A DNA stretch of 64,000 nt from Paraglaciecola sp. L1A13. Its GTDB lineage: Bacteria; Pseudomonadota; Gammaproteobacteria; Enterobacterales; Alteromonadaceae. The stretch covers positions 2,356,001-2,420,000 of the forward strand of contig NZ_CP047024.1 of assembly GCF_009796745.1 (NCBI RefSeq), given 5' to 3'. Position 1 is the first letter of the stretch, and every line of letters starts with the position of its first letter. Made by a program: the position numbers and the translations under genes. The notes beneath the pieces were generated by a model. It worked only from the letters and a program-made list of their open reading frames with translations, did no database searches and had not been told where the DNA came from. Shown here piece by piece: positions 47,257-58,783 of the stretch.

Positions 47257-47688
47257 AACGCCGTGTACTTACCTTTGATGTGAAATCTCTGCTAAAAAAA
47301 ACAATGCAATCTTGTAATGCCCAATTTAGAAAATGCATTTTAAGCGTGGTCCAAATTAATTGAGCAAAATCGAACCGCGTATTTTACGGGTAATTGTGTC
47401 ACTAGGCTAGTTTTATCAGGCAATAATGACACAAAAATCCGTCAAATTAGGTGGGGTGTTAAGGATTTACTATCTAAACAGTTGCATCATCGCAATCGAG
47501 TCGTTGGGTGGATTAAATCGTAAGTTGAATAGTTATGCAATTCGCTAACACAGTCTTCCGTACTAAGGAATATTCACTTTTGACGTTAGGTTTAAAATAA
47601 TGGTAGCTGGCTACTTATTTTATGGGTCTACCCAAGCGTTATCAGCCTTGCTATTCTTGCGTCTTAGGATATTTCAAAGGCTCAATAA
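47257..47688. other. 432-base divergent promoter region between miaB and kdsA
   Basis: No gene seen. It must hold the promoters of the miaB cluster and kdsA. An inverted repeat TTGTGTCA (47394-47401) and TGACACAA (47427-47434) with a 25-base spacer containing CTAGGCTAG is present; its role is unknown. Confidence 0.4.
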
Positions 47689-48540
<852 letters not shown>

Positions 48541-48643
48541 TAAATAGCGCAGGGCGGAGAGGTTTTGGGCATATGGGATGTATTCCATATACCCAGAACG
48601 TCTAGATAATAATACGTTAATGCTTTAAATGATTAACCTAGGG

Positions 48644-48940
48644 TTATTCTGATAACGTCGCAGTTTGTGGGGCGTTGCCACCACGTTCTTTATTAGCTAA
48701 GGCAACAGCTTGTTGACCCTGAGCGTTAAGGCTCTCTTCAAGACTCGCAATGATTTTGTTTAATCCTTGCGAACTGTTGCTGCTGCTAATGTCTGCTAAC
48801 ATGCTTTGAAGACTAGCTTCGATTTGCTCGCTAACGTACATAGAGGTAAGGTCGAATTCTTGGGCAAAAGACTGTTGACTGAATACTAATGCAAATAAAC
48901 TGCTTAAAACTAAATTTTTACGATTTTTCATGATTGTCAC
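48644..48940 (-). CDS. small secreted protein of unknown function
   Basis: A 98-residue protein. N-terminal M-K-N-R-K-N followed by a hydrophobic core and Q-Q-S-F-A-Q indicates a Sec signal peptide cleaved near residue 26. The mature part (about 72 residues) is polar, rich in Ser, Gln and Glu and probably helical. The start could be the first Met or the Met at residue 4; the latter (M-K-N-R-K) is the more usual signal-peptide opening. No family recognised. It is convergent with kdsA and divergent from the LysR gene. Confidence 0.65.
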   Translation of the reverse strand: MTIMKNRKNLVLSSLFALVFSQQSFAQEFDLTSMYVSEQIEASLQSMLADISSSNSSQGLNKIIASLEESLNAQGQQAVALANKERGGNAPQTATLSE

Positions 48941-49150
48941 CTAAAGTATATTAATGTTTTATGTAAACATGTTCACCTAAATGTTAAATAAACACGCATT
49001 ATGTTAACCCTTGTTTTAAAAGGGCTTTTATCTTTGACGGATTAAATAATATACAATTTTGACGAGTTAATAAAATGACAATAACTATCGTGATGGATTA
49101 GAAAAACTAATGGTGATACAATTTTATGAAATTCACCCTTCAGTAGATTT

Positions 49151-50062
49151 ATGAGTCGCAGATTACCTCCTCTTAATGCGTTGAAAGCGTTTGAAGCCGC
49201 TGCGCGTCATTTGAGCTTTACACGAGCTGCAGATGAATTATTTGTTACTCAAGCCGCGGTGAGCCACCAAATAAAATCGCTAGAAGAATTTTTATCAATG
49301 AAATTGTTTATGCGTAAAAACCGCTCTTTGTTGCTTACTGAAGAAGGACAGAGTTATTACCTCGATTTAAAAGATATTTTTCAAGCGATGCATGAAGCAA
49401 CGCAGCGGCTGCTAGCCAGAGGTGAAAAAGGGGCTATTACCGTTGCTTTACCTCCCAGCTTTGCTATTCAATGGTTAGTGCCGCGTTTGAATCAGTTCAG
49501 TCAATCAAACCCTGATATTGATATACGAATAAAAGCAGTGGACTTCGATGAAGGCTTTTTAACAGACGATGTTGATGTTGCTATTTATTATGGTCGCGGG
49601 AAGTGGCCCAATGTATATGCGCAAAAACTGCATACTGAATATTTAACACCTGTTTGTTCACCGTTGTTATTTCAAGGTCAAAAACCTTTAGATAAGCTAG
49701 AGGATTTGCGTCATCATTTATTGCTCCATGACTCGTCACGAGAGGCTTGGAAGAATTGGATTAAACACTTTAAGATCCCAGGCATCAATGTTAACCAAGG
49801 CGCGATTTTTAGCCATTCCATGTTAGTTCTACAAGCTGCAGCTTTAGGTCAGGGGATTGCGCTTGGTCATAGTGTGCTTGCACGCCCAGAAATAGAGTCA
49901 GGTCGTTTGGTCTGTCCTTTTGATGAACGCTTGATTGCGACAAACGCGTATTATGCGGTTTGCCACCAATCACAGGCCGATTTGGGTAAAATAGTGGCTT
50001 TCTTTCAATGGTTGCAAAGCCAAGTGCAAGATGAGCAGGAAGACGATGACTTTAATCAATAA
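49151..50062 (+). CDS. gcvA: LysR-family transcriptional regulator, GcvA-like
   Basis: A 303-residue regulator with an N-terminal winged helix (L-N-A-L-K-A-F-E-A-A-A-R-H-L-S-F-T-R-A-A-D-E-L-F-V-T is typical of GcvA) and a substrate-binding-like effector domain. It lies before ygdD and rlmM exactly as gcvA does in E. coli (with an alpha/beta-hydrolase gene inserted). GcvA controls the glycine cleavage system; that system is not in the window. Confidence 0.88.
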   Translation: MSRRLPPLNALKAFEAAARHLSFTRAADELFVTQAAVSHQIKSLEEFLSMKLFMRKNRSLLLTEEGQSYYLDLKDIFQAMHEATQRLLARGEKGAITVALPPSFAIQWLVPRLNQFSQSNPDIDIRIKAVDFDEGFLTDDVDVAIYYGRGKWPNVYAQKLHTEYLTPVCSPLLFQGQKPLDKLEDLRHHLLLHDSSREAWKNWIKHFKIPGINVNQGAIFSHSMLVLQAAALGQGIALGHSVLARPEIESGRLVCPFDERLIATNAYYAVCHQSQADLGKIVAFFQWLQSQVQDEQEDDDFNQ

Positions 50063-50681
50063 AGCCCAAGAGCCTATAGCGCAATTGGTGTTAGCGCACG
50101 GCGCTGGCGCTAACATGAACAGTGATTTTATGGCCTTAGTCGCGGCGTTATTTTCACAGCGGCAAATATCTGTTATCCGTTTTGATTTTGAATATATGCA
50201 AAAATCGGCTGCATTAAATAGGCGACAACCTCCCGATAGAATGCCAAAATTGCTGTCTTACTTCAGTCATGTTCTTGAGGGGCTCGAATCGTCTTTGCCA
50301 CTTTTCATTGGTGGTAAGTCCATGGGTGGGCGAGTGGCCACCATGTTACTTGAAGAGTCTAGCGCCATTGCAGCTGTCTGTTTGGGCTACCCGTTTCATC
50401 CGCCCGGTAAACTGGATAAATTGCGCACAGAGCATCTATATTCATTGCACAAGCCATTGCTGGTCGTACAGGGCAGTCGTGACACCTTTGGTACACAAGA
50501 GGAAGTGACTGACTATGGACTTCCTGAAAACATTGAAACTATTTTTATGGCGGATGGAGATCATAGCTTTAAACCGCGAAAAAAATCTGGATTTACGCAA
50601 GAGCAACACATTATTAGTGCAATCGATGCCAGCGCTGAATTTATTCGTCAACAACTGGTGATGCAAAAGTTACAGTCATAA
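50046..50681 (+). CDS. alpha/beta hydrolase of the KANL3/Tex30 family
   Basis: A 211-residue predicted serine hydrolase. The start at 50046 (M-T-L-I-N-K-A-Q) is chosen because AGGAAG lies five bases upstream; it overlaps the end of gcvA by 17 bases. Motifs: A-H-G-A-G-A-N-M-N-S-D (oxyanion region), nucleophile Ser in G-G-K-S-M-G-G-R, Q-G-S-R-D-T-F-G with the acidic residue and C-terminal His in G-D-H-S-F. Substrate unknown. It is inserted in an otherwise E. coli-like gcvA-ygdD-rlmM order. Confidence 0.87.
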   Translation: MTLINKAQEPIAQLVLAHGAGANMNSDFMALVAALFSQRQISVIRFDFEYMQKSAALNRRQPPDRMPKLLSYFSHVLEGLESSLPLFIGGKSMGGRVATMLLEESSAIAAVCLGYPFHPPGKLDKLRTEHLYSLHKPLLVVQGSRDTFGTQEEVTDYGLPENIETIFMADGDHSFKPRKKSGFTQEQHIISAIDASAEFIRQQLVMQKLQS

Positions 50682-50722
50682 TATATCGACTCCTTGATAT
50701 ATTTGAACGAAGGGACATCAGT

Positions 50723-51094
50723 ATGAAGATTTATTTAGTCATTGGTGCGTTTAGTGCCATGCTAGCGGTTATATTGGGAGCGTTCGCAGCCCATGGCCTT
50801 AAAAATCAGTTATCCGATAACCTACTTGGTGTATTCCAAACTGGTGTGCAATATCAGATGTACCATAGCCTAGGTTTAATTTTGTTGGTTTTGGTTGCGC
50901 AGATTATGCCTAGTCCTCAACTTGCATGGTCGGCAGCATTCATGACCACGGGGATCTTGTTATTCAGCGGTAGTCTATATCTATTGGCCATTACCGGTAT
51001 TAAATGGTTTGGTCCAATTACGCCAATCGGTGGTCTGTGCTTTATTATTGCATGGGCCATATTCATATTTACAGCAGTTAAAGGGTTAAAATAA
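50723..51094 (+). CDS. ygdD: DUF423-family small membrane protein (YgdD)
   Basis: A 123-residue inner-membrane protein with four hydrophobic segments. The N-terminal G-A-F-A-A-H-G-L-K and the C-terminal T-P-I-G-G-L-C-F-I-I-A-W are family signatures. Function is unknown. Three bases separate it from rlmM, and the pair is also adjacent in E. coli. Confidence 0.92.
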   Translation: MKIYLVIGAFSAMLAVILGAFAAHGLKNQLSDNLLGVFQTGVQYQMYHSLGLILLVLVAQIMPSPQLAWSAAFMTTGILLFSGSLYLLAITGIKWFGPITPIGGLCFIIAWAIFIFTAVKGLK

Positions 51095-51097
51095 TTA

Positions 51098-52168
51098 ATG
51101 GCGGGTTTAGCATTATATTGTCGTACAGGCTTTGAGAAAGACTTAGCGAATGAAGTAATTGAAAAGAGTGCCGCCCTCAACGTTTTTGGCTATCCAGAGC
51201 TAAAGGTCAATAGCGGCTTAGTGCTATTTCATTGTTATCAAGCAGAAGAAGCAGATAAGTTAGTTAAATCGTTGGCGTTGACTAGTTTGATCTTCGCGCG
51301 TCAGATATTTGCATTCAGCGAGCGGTGTGAAGCGTTAGATACGAACGACCGTATAGGCCCTATTCTTGACGCTTGTATTGAATTTCCCCAATGTGGAGAA
51401 TTACGAGTAGAACATGCAGACAGTACAGATGGCCGAGAAATATCAAAATTCTGCCGTAAGATAAGTGTACCACTTAGGCAAACGTTACGTGCAAAAGGTA
51501 TTTTAACACCACTAGAACACAATAAACTTCCCGTATGTCATGTTTATTTTCAGGATAGTACTACCGCTATCGTGGGTTATTCGTATCCACAAAATAACTC
51601 GCCTTATCCATTAGGCATTCTACGTCTTAAGTTCCCAAATGAAGCTCCTAGTCGTTCAACGCTAAAGTTAGACGAGGCATTTCATTTATTTATCCCTAAA
51701 AAAGAGCATGGAAAGCGTTTATCTGGCGGATTACATGCGGTTGATTTAGGCGCTTGTCCGGGCGGGTGGACTTATCAGTTGGTTAAACGAGGAATGTTTG
51801 TTGAAGCGGTGGACAATGGCGCAATGGATGAAGCATTAATGGCCACGGGACAAGTGCGGTATTGTCCTGAAGATGGCTTTAAATTCCAACCTCGTCGTAA
51901 TAATGTGTACTGGTTAGTCTGCGACATGATTGAGCAGCCTCAACGGGTGGCAAAATTAATCGCGACTTGGGTCGCAACTAAACGTTGCCAAGAAAGTATA
52001 TTCAATCTTAAGCTACCGATGAAAAAACGCTATGAATCAGTACAAGAAGCCTTGGCGATAATCGACCAATGTATTGAACAACATCATGCTGGGCCTTATG
52101 ATTTAAGTGTGAAACATTTATACCATGACCGAGAAGAAGTGACCGTTCATCTAAGATTAAAGCCTTAA
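51098..52168 (+). CDS. rlmM: 23S rRNA (cytidine-2498-2'-O)-methyltransferase
   Basis: A 356-residue enzyme that methylates the ribose of C2498 in 23S rRNA using SAM. The N-terminal THUMP-like part (A-L-Y-C-R-T-G-F-E-K-D at the start) is followed by the Rossmann methyltransferase with A-V-D-L-G-A-C-P-G-G-W-T-Y, D-N-G-A-M-D and the catalytic-type C-D-M-I-E and F-N-L-K-L-P-M-K-K-R segments. Same position after ygdD as in E. coli. Confidence 0.95.
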   Translation: MAGLALYCRTGFEKDLANEVIEKSAALNVFGYPELKVNSGLVLFHCYQAEEADKLVKSLALTSLIFARQIFAFSERCEALDTNDRIGPILDACIEFPQCGELRVEHADSTDGREISKFCRKISVPLRQTLRAKGILTPLEHNKLPVCHVYFQDSTTAIVGYSYPQNNSPYPLGILRLKFPNEAPSRSTLKLDEAFHLFIPKKEHGKRLSGGLHAVDLGACPGGWTYQLVKRGMFVEAVDNGAMDEALMATGQVRYCPEDGFKFQPRRNNVYWLVCDMIEQPQRVAKLIATWVATKRCQESIFNLKLPMKKRYESVQEALAIIDQCIEQHHAGPYDLSVKHLYHDREEVTVHLRLKP

Positions 52169-52335
52169 TTGTCATATGATAAGTGGTCAGGTGAACGAGT
52201 TAAAAGACTTAAAAACAATAGCTTAAGCTGCTTGTATTGAACGATTAAAATTGTATTAAGCCAGAATTAATCAGTGCGCAGACGTTAGCTATCAGTATAA
52301 TAATGAACAGAACATAGACAGTGTAGTGACATTAA

Positions 52336-52857
52336 ATGAAGAACATTGAAATAGAAGATGATTTATACGCTTATATAGCGTCACAGACTCAACATATAGG
52401 TGAGACGGCATCAGATATATTACGTCGTATCGTCATGCCAGAAAATGGTATACAAAAACCAACGTTAAAAACTGCGGTCAGTGTGCCCACGGCGCCTAGC
52501 GGAAACGTTTTTACTCAGGTTACCACTGAACAATTGCTTGAATACCCTAAAATGGTAGAACGTTTTTTGAAAATTTTATCGGTACTTGAAAGCATCCACG
52601 GTGCCCAATTCGATGAAGTACTCACGCTAAGTGGCAGAAATAGAGTGTACTTTGCTAAAGACAAAGACACCTTGTTACAAGCCAGCAGTGTGACAAACCC
52701 AAAACAGATAGGCGAATCTGAATTTTGGGTCATGACCAACAACAATACGGCTAAAAAAGCATCGCTTATTAAAGAAGTCGCTGAAGTATTAGGCTACAGC
52801 TCTAATGATGCTCAACGTTTAGCCGTGTTATTCGCCCCGGAATTATATGAAGACTAA
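52336..52857 (+). CDS. seqA: negative regulator of replication initiation SeqA
   Basis: A 173-residue protein that binds hemimethylated GATC sites and sequesters oriC. The N-terminal oligomerisation part reads I-E-I-E-D-D-L-Y-A-Y-I-A-S-Q-T. The C-terminal DNA-binding domain has G-R-N-R-V-Y-F-A, Q-I-G-E-S-E-F-W-V-M-T-N-N-N-T and the final L-G-Y-S-S-N-D-A. Its presence implies a Dam-methylating host. It overlaps functionally with pgm as an operon, 13 bases apart, as in E. coli. Confidence 0.96.
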   Translation: MKNIEIEDDLYAYIASQTQHIGETASDILRRIVMPENGIQKPTLKTAVSVPTAPSGNVFTQVTTEQLLEYPKMVERFLKILSVLESIHGAQFDEVLTLSGRNRVYFAKDKDTLLQASSVTNPKQIGESEFWVMTNNNTAKKASLIKEVAEVLGYSSNDAQRLAVLFAPELYED

Positions 52858-52870
52858 CTAAAGGATCTAT

Positions 52871-54520
52871 ATGGCTATTCACTCAGAAGCAGGTAAACCA
52901 GCATCACAAGAACAACTCGTAAACGTTGCTCAATTAATTAGTGCCTATTACAGCAATAAACCTGACAAAAGTGACGTGAGCCAAGCGGTTACTTTTGGTA
53001 CATCTGGACATCGCGGAAGTTCTTTTAAAAGTACTTTCACTGATACCCATATTGCAGCAATTAGCCAAGCATTAGCAGAATACCGTCAAGCCAATAATAT
53101 CAATGGTCCGATGTATGTGGGCATGGATACACACGCACTTTCAGAAGCCGCATTTACGACCGCAATCGAAGTGCTGGCTGCTAATGAGGTCAAGTTAGTT
53201 GTTCAATTAGACCGAGGCTATACACCTACCCCTGTGATCAGCCATGCAATTCTTGGGTATAACGAAGGTAAAACGTCAGGTTTGTCTGATGGCGTTGTGA
53301 TTACACCTTCGCATAATCCACCGGAAGACGGAGGTTTCAAATATAATCCTCCTCATGGCGGTCCTGCCGACAGTGATGTTACGAATCTTATCCAAGCAAG
53401 AGCAAACGAGTTGATTCAAGCTGATTTACAAGGTGTGAAACGCATGTCATATCAAGTGGCGTACGACACTGGCTTAGTTCAAGAAGTCGACTTCTCTGAT
53501 GATTATATAGCGCAACTTGATCAAGTCATTGACATGGAAGCCATTGCCAAGGCTGGTTTAAAGCTTGGAACTGATCCACTAGGTGGTGCAGGTCTTTATT
53601 ATTGGGATAAAATATCCAAGCGATATGGCCTTAATATTGAAGTGGTTAATCTTAAAGTTGATCAACAATTCGGGTTTATGCACCGTGATAAAGATGGCAA
53701 GTTACGCATGGACTGCTCTTCACCTTATGCTATGGCGGGGTTAATTGATCTAAAAGACCGATTCGATTTAGCGTTTGGTAATGATCCCGACTTTGATCGT
53801 CACGGTATCGTGACCAAAACAGCCGGTTTGATGAATCCTAACCATTATCTTGCTGTGGCAATTGAGTATTTATATTCTCATCGAAAAGATTGGCCTGCTG
53901 GCTTAAAGGTAGGAAAAACCCTTGTTTCTAGCAGTATGATTGACCGTGTTGCACAAGATGGAGGGTTAACTGTTGCTGAGATGCCGGTAGGATTTAAGTG
54001 GTTTGTTCAAGGAATGCTCAACAGCGAATTTGGCTTTGCTGGTGAAGAAAGCGCCGGTGGCATATTTTTACGACGCAACGGCAAGCCGTGGGCGACAGAT
54101 AAAGACGGTATCATTCTGTGTTTGTTAGCGGCAGAGATATTGGCTGTTACGGGTAAAGATCCAAGCGAACATTATCAAACACTTACTGAAAAATTTGGTT
54201 CACCTTTGTACACGCGTATCGATGTGCCAGCAACTCATGCTCAAAAACAAGCACTGAGTAAAGCAGACAAAAATGCGATTACGTCAACCGAGTTAGCAGG
54301 GGAGCCTATTGTTTCTATACAGACACACGCGTCTGGAAACAACGCTGCGATTGGTGGCGTTAAAGTTGCTACTGAGAATGGTTGGTTTGCTGCTCGTCCT
54401 TCAGGAACCGAAGAAATATATAAAATTTACGCAGAGAGCTTTAATGGTGAAAAGCACTTACAACTTTTGATCGATGAAGCACAAAAACTTGTGGCGCGTA
54501 TATTTGCAAACGTTACGTGA
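52871..54520 (+). CDS. pgm: alpha-D-glucose phosphate-specific phosphoglucomutase
   Basis: A 549-residue enzyme interconverting glucose 1-phosphate and 6-phosphate. N-terminal F-G-T-S-G-H-R-G-S-S, the phosphoserine loop T-P-S-H-N-P-P-E-D-G-G, the metal loop D-P-D-F-D-R-H-G, the sugar loop E-E-S-A-G-G and the phosphate-binding R-P-S-G-T-E are all intact. It links to the glycogen phosphorylase gene downstream, whose product is glucose 1-phosphate. A strong terminator follows. Confidence 0.96.
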   Translation: MAIHSEAGKPASQEQLVNVAQLISAYYSNKPDKSDVSQAVTFGTSGHRGSSFKSTFTDTHIAAISQALAEYRQANNINGPMYVGMDTHALSEAAFTTAIEVLAANEVKLVVQLDRGYTPTPVISHAILGYNEGKTSGLSDGVVITPSHNPPEDGGFKYNPPHGGPADSDVTNLIQARANELIQADLQGVKRMSYQVAYDTGLVQEVDFSDDYIAQLDQVIDMEAIAKAGLKLGTDPLGGAGLYYWDKISKRYGLNIEVVNLKVDQQFGFMHRDKDGKLRMDCSSPYAMAGLIDLKDRFDLAFGNDPDFDRHGIVTKTAGLMNPNHYLAVAIEYLYSHRKDWPAGLKVGKTLVSSSMIDRVAQDGGLTVAEMPVGFKWFVQGMLNSEFGFAGEESAGGIFLRRNGKPWATDKDGIILCLLAAEILAVTGKDPSEHYQTLTEKFGSPLYTRIDVPATHAQKQALSKADKNAITSTELAGEPIVSIQTHASGNNAAIGGVKVATENGWFAARPSGTEEIYKIYAESFNGEKHLQLLIDEAQKLVARIFANVT

Positions 54521-54559
54521 TATTTATGTAAACTAAATGTTTTTTAATAAACATTGAAA

Positions 54560-54591
54560 GGTGGTTGAATACGTATTCAACCGCCTTTTTT
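54560..54591 (+). terminator. Rho-independent terminator after pgm
   Basis: Twelve-base stem with one mismatch, centred on GGTTGAATAC/GTATTCAACC (arms within 54560-54585), followed by six T. It separates seqA-pgm from glgP. Confidence 0.9.
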
Positions 54592-54729
54592 GTTTTGTTA
54601 ACATTATTTTAACAGAATATTTCCGATTTACCTGCTAAAACTATCCTCAGTTTACTTTTGTAATTTTATTACGAGTTTTATCGTTAGGATATTAACCGTT
54701 TTATAACATGTATGGATTGAGGTAACACA

Positions 54730-57222
54730 ATGACCGTAAAACCTGTGAAGCGCACCCCCAAGAAAGCTGCGGCAAGTCCCGCAGGGCTCAATAAAAACGA
54801 ACTGAAGGCGGCTATCGTCAAGCATTTACATTGTTCTTTGGGTACAGACGAAAACAAAGCGAATAATCATGCATGGTGGAAGGCTACCTGTGCTTCTGTG
54901 CAAGAACATGTGCTCGAAGGGCTGCGTAAAACACAAAAATCTCATTATATGAATGATACTCGTGCCGTTCATTATTTTTCAGCTGAATTTTTAATGGGTC
55001 GGTTAACCTCGAACAACTTACATAATTTAGGCCTTTTTGAACCGACTGAAAAAGCATTAAATGAATTAGGCGTAAACCTAACGGACATTATGGAAGAAGA
55101 GCAAGATATGGCCTTGGGCAACGGCGGCTTGGGACGTCTTGCCGCATGTTTTATAGACTCACTTGCTACCCTAGATTTGCCTGCTGTCGGTTACGGTTTG
55201 CATTACGAGCATGGTTTGTTTCGTCAAGAAATACAAAATGGTGAACAAATAGAACGTCCGGACAGCTGGCGTGATTACGGAAATCCTTGGGAGATTTGCC
55301 GTCCTGAATCTATTCAAGACATTCCGTTATTTGGATATGTTGAAACAAAATACGGTGAAAATGGCCGTATAAATAAAGAATGGCACCCAGGACTTATCGT
55401 AAAAGGCTTACCGTGGGATATTCCGGTAGTAGGGTACGGCGGTAAGACGGTAAACGTTTTGCGTTTATGGCAAAGCCAAGCATCAGATTATTTTAACTGG
55501 GATGTGTTTAATGCAGGGGGGTATGTTGATGCCCAAAAAGAAAATGTTCAAGCCGAAACGATCTCAAAAGTATTGTATCCCAATGATGAAACGGAAGTCG
55601 GTAAAGAGCTACGCCTTATTCAACAATACTTTTTCAGCGCATGTTCACTAAAGGATATCATTCGTCGTTATAAACGTGCTCATGGTGATGATTGGAGTCG
55701 TTTTTCAGAGCAAGTTGTTATCCAGCTTAACGACACACATCCTGCCGTAGCCATCCCGGAACTTATGCGTATATTGATCGATCGAGCGGAGCTTGATTGG
55801 GAATATGCCTGGAGTATTTGTAGCAAAACATTTGCTTATACCAACCATACTTTACTGCCTGAGGCATTAGAGAAATGGCCTGCTCGTATGTTTGAAAAAA
55901 TATTGCCACGCCATTTAGAAATCATTTATGAAATCAATCATAGGTTTATGGATGAAGTAGATGCTGTATGGCCGGGTAATAATGCTATTAAACAGAAGTT
56001 GTCCATTATCGAAGAGGGTAATGAAAAAATGGTCCGCATGGGTAACTTATCGGTTATTGGGTCCTTTGCGGTCAATGGCGTAGCAGAAATCCACTCTGAA
56101 TTAGTGAAAAAAGATCTCTTCCCAGAGTTTAACAAAATGTGGCCTGGTAAATTGACCAACGTAACAAACGGAATTACTCCACGTCGCTGGTTAAAGGCTT
56201 GTAATCCTGCGTTGTCTCACTTGATTGATGGGAAAATCGGCCAAGATTGGCCATTACATCTAGATAAGTTACAAGATCTGGCTAAGTTTGCCGATGATGC
56301 TAAATTTCAAAAACAGTTTATGAATATTAAGCACGACAACAAGGTAAAACTGACGCAAGAAGTGCTTAAGCTAACAGGGATAGAAATTGATCCAAGCGCA
56401 ATATTTGATATTCAAATTAAGCGATTACATGAATACAAGCGTCAACATTTAAACCTTTTGCATATCATGGCCTTGTACCGTCGCTTATTAGCCAACCCTA
56501 ACTATGACATACATCCAAGGGTATTTTTGTTTGGTGCTAAAGCAGCGCCCGGCTATAAATTGGCTAAGGACATTATATTTGCGATCAACAAAGTAGCAGA
56601 CAAGATAAACAATGACCATCGCGTTAATCATAAATTAAAGGTTGTTTTCCTACCAAATTATCGTGTGAGTTTAGCTGAGAAAATGATACCCGCAGCGGAC
56701 ATTTCTGAGCAAATATCGACAGCAGGTAAAGAGGCCTCAGGCACAGGTAACATGAAGTTATCTTTAAATGGAGCGCTAACCGTTGGCACGTTAGATGGTG
56801 CGAATATTGAAATTGCTGAGGAAGTAGGCGACGAGAACATCTTTATATTTGGCCTGACAGTCAATGAAATAGAAGCGCTTGAACTAAAGGGCTACAACCC
56901 GTTTGACTATTACGACAACAATAGTGAACTCAAAGCGGTTCTTGATTGGTTAGACAGTGACTACTTTACCCCGGGCAAGCCTGGTGCTTTGTCTTCATTA
57001 AAGCGCAGTATGCTAGAAGGTGGTGACCCTTATAAGGTACTGGCGGATTTCGCTTCATACAGCGACGCCCAAGCGCTTGCTGATAAAGCCTATAAAGACA
57101 AAGACAGATGGGCGAAGATGGCTATTTTAAATACGGCGCGTATGGGTAAATTTACCTCTGACCGTTCTATTAAGGATTATGTAGAACGTATCTGGAAACT
57201 TACACCCTGCCAAGTGGAATAG
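54730..57222 (+). CDS. glgP: glycogen/starch/alpha-glucan phosphorylase
   Basis: An 830-residue PLP-dependent enzyme that releases glucose 1-phosphate from glycogen or maltodextrin. Conserved blocks: [44 protein letters not shown] and the PLP-lysine region [15 protein letters not shown]. The N-terminus carries an extra basic Lys/Pro-rich stretch of about 15 residues. No glycogen synthesis gene is adjacent, so the substrate may be exogenous alpha-glucan. Confidence 0.95.
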   Translation: MTVKPVKRTPKKAAASPAGLNKNELKAAIVKHLHCSLGTDENKANNHAWWKATCASVQEHVLEGLRKTQKSHYMNDTRAVHYFSAEFLMGRLTSNNLHNLGLFEPTEKALNELGVNLTDIMEEEQDMALGNGGLGRLAACFIDSLATLDLPAVGYGLHYEHGLFRQEIQNGEQIERPDSWRDYGNPWEICRPESIQDIPLFGYVETKYGENGRINKEWHPGLIVKGLPWDIPVVGYGGKTVNVLRLWQSQASDYFNWDVFNAGGYVDAQKENVQAETISKVLYPNDETEVGKELRLIQQYFFSACSLKDIIRRYKRAHGDDWSRFSEQVVIQLNDTHPAVAIPELMRILIDRAELDWEYAWSICSKTFAYTNHTLLPEALEKWPARMFEKILPRHLEIIYEINHRFMDEVDAVWPGNNAIKQKLSIIEEGNEKMVRMGNLSVIGSFAVNGVAEIHSELVKKDLFPEFNKMWPGKLTNVTNGITPRRWLKACNPALSHLIDGKIGQDWPLHLDKLQDLAKFADDAKFQKQFMNIKHDNKVKLTQEVLKLTGIEIDPSAIFDIQIKRLHEYKRQHLNLLHIMALYRRLLANPNYDIHPRVFLFGAKAAPGYKLAKDIIFAINKVADKINNDHRVNHKLKVVFLPNYRVSLAEKMIPAADISEQISTAGKEASGTGNMKLSLNGALTVGTLDGANIEIAEEVGDENIFIFGLTVNEIEALELKGYNPFDYYDNNSELKAVLDWLDSDYFTPGKPGALSSLKRSMLEGGDPYKVLADFASYSDAQALADKAYKDKDRWAKMAILNTARMGKFTSDRSIKDYVERIWKLTPCQVE

Positions 57223-57251
57223 TAATATAGCTTTAGTACTTTTAACGACAG

Positions 57252-57325
57252 AATGGCTTTAACCCCAGCCATTTTCCTGTAGACTAAGGTCGTATATGGA
57301 AAGCTCAAAGTGAATTTTGGGCTTT
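57252..57325 (+). terminator. two weak hairpins after glgP
   Basis: AATGGCT/AGCCATT (57252-57258, 57267-57273) is followed by TTCC, and AAAGCTCAAA/TTTGGGCTTT (57300-57309, 57316-57325, one G-U pair) is followed by TATTCC. Neither has a strong T-run; together they may end glgP transcripts. Confidence 0.45.
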
Positions 57326-57382
57326 TATTCCTATTAAAAATAGACACTTAGTGTCTGAAGTATTTGGGGTTCATATAGCTGC

Positions 57383-58720
57383 ATGATACCAGTCCATGAT
57401 TCGTTACGAACGTTACCTAATCGTCATGTGTTCTTAAAACAAATTGACGAAATGCTTAAGAGCCATCCTCATCACTCTATGCTGTTAATTGATGTGGTAC
57501 GCTTTTCCGACGTCAGTAGTAGTTTTGGTTATGAACTCGGTGACGAATTGCTGCTCAATATAGCTAACCGTATAAGTTATTTGTTCGCTGGTCATGATGC
57601 GCATCTAGGGCGTATCAGTGGCGATATTTTTGGTTTGGTAATACCCGGTAAGTTTAGCCAGGTGCAGTTACAGCGTTTCTATATTCATCTTATCGAACAT
57701 TTCAAGACGCCAATCGCAGTGGGTGACCATTCTTTTATTGCAGATTTTAATGTAGGCGGAGTGTCGAATGAAGAGTCTGAAATAGCAGCCAGTCAGTTTT
57801 TCACTCGAGTAGAAGCCGCACTTAAACAAGCTAAGCAAAATCGTTACGATAATTTCTGTTATATGAGCTTAATTGATAAGCCAGATAACAGCAGATCAAT
57901 CACCTTAAAGGCAGACTTAAAACGTGCTTTAGCCCAAGAAGAGCTTGAGATTTATTACCAGCCAAAAGTTAATCTACGTACGTTACAAATTACAGGGGCT
58001 GAGTGTTTATTGCGCTGGAATCATCCGCTTGACGGAATTTTGTTTCCAGGCGCATTAATCGAAGCTGCTGAATCATACAATATGATGAACGAAATGGGCT
58101 ACTGGGTATTAGAGGCTGCATTTAAAGGAGCTAAACACCTTTGCGATCTCAATATACACTTAAAGCTATCCGTTAATATGTCACCGACACAACTTTACGA
58201 TCCTAACTTTGTCGATCAGTTAGCTGAGTTTGCACGTATATATGAAGTTGACTTGCGCCGGATTGAAATTGAATTAACCGAGGATGTGGCGCTCTCTAAT
58301 TCCTTTGTGGTGACATCACAACTTACTCAAATCCGCGCACTGGGTGTATCTGTGGCCATAGATGACTTTGGAAAAGGCTATTCCAATCTCGCTTATATGC
58401 GCAATATAGAATTGGACACCATAAAAATAGATAAAACGTTTGTTATGGAATTAGCCGAAAGTCCAATTAACCGAGCCGTAATTGAGGCGTCTAAATTGAT
58501 CGCTACAGCAGCGAAGTGTGAAGTCGTTGCTGAGGGAATTGAAAATATTCATCAACTCCATATATTGCGTGAAATAGGCATTGTGGAAGGGCAAGGCTTT
58601 TTATTTTCCCGTGCTGTGCCATTGGAAGACTTTATCACGTTAACCCATCAAGATTTTATGGTCGGTAATTCTCATGTGCGTTCAGTTGATTCTGCTAAGT
58701 CAGTAAGTCATTTCAATTAG
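57383..58720 (+). CDS. EAL-domain phosphodiesterase with degenerate GGDEF domain
   Basis: A 445-residue cytosolic protein. The GGDEF domain (about residues 8-165) has S-G-D-I-F (79-83) instead of G-G-D-E-F, so it is unlikely to make c-di-GMP. The EAL domain (about 178-425) keeps the catalytic set: E207 (E-C-L), N of S-V-N-M-S, E in I-E-L-T-E, D327-D328 in A-I-D-D-F-G, K351, E384 and Q404. It therefore probably hydrolyses c-di-GMP. No sensor domain or membrane helix precedes the GGDEF part. It is monocistronic. Confidence 0.88.
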   Translation: MIPVHDSLRTLPNRHVFLKQIDEMLKSHPHHSMLLIDVVRFSDVSSSFGYELGDELLLNIANRISYLFAGHDAHLGRISGDIFGLVIPGKFSQVQLQRFYIHLIEHFKTPIAVGDHSFIADFNVGGVSNEESEIAASQFFTRVEAALKQAKQNRYDNFCYMSLIDKPDNSRSITLKADLKRALAQEELEIYYQPKVNLRTLQITGAECLLRWNHPLDGILFPGALIEAAESYNMMNEMGYWVLEAAFKGAKHLCDLNIHLKLSVNMSPTQLYDPNFVDQLAEFARIYEVDLRRIEIELTEDVALSNSFVVTSQLTQIRALGVSVAIDDFGKGYSNLAYMRNIELDTIKIDKTFVMELAESPINRAVIEASKLIATAAKCEVVAEGIENIHQLHILREIGIVEGQGFLFSRAVPLEDFITLTHQDFMVGNSHVRSVDSAKSVSHFN

Positions 58721-58783
58721 CCACTGGCCTTTGTATTATACGAATATTAAAGGTATAGGACAGTCGAGTCATATAGAGCATTT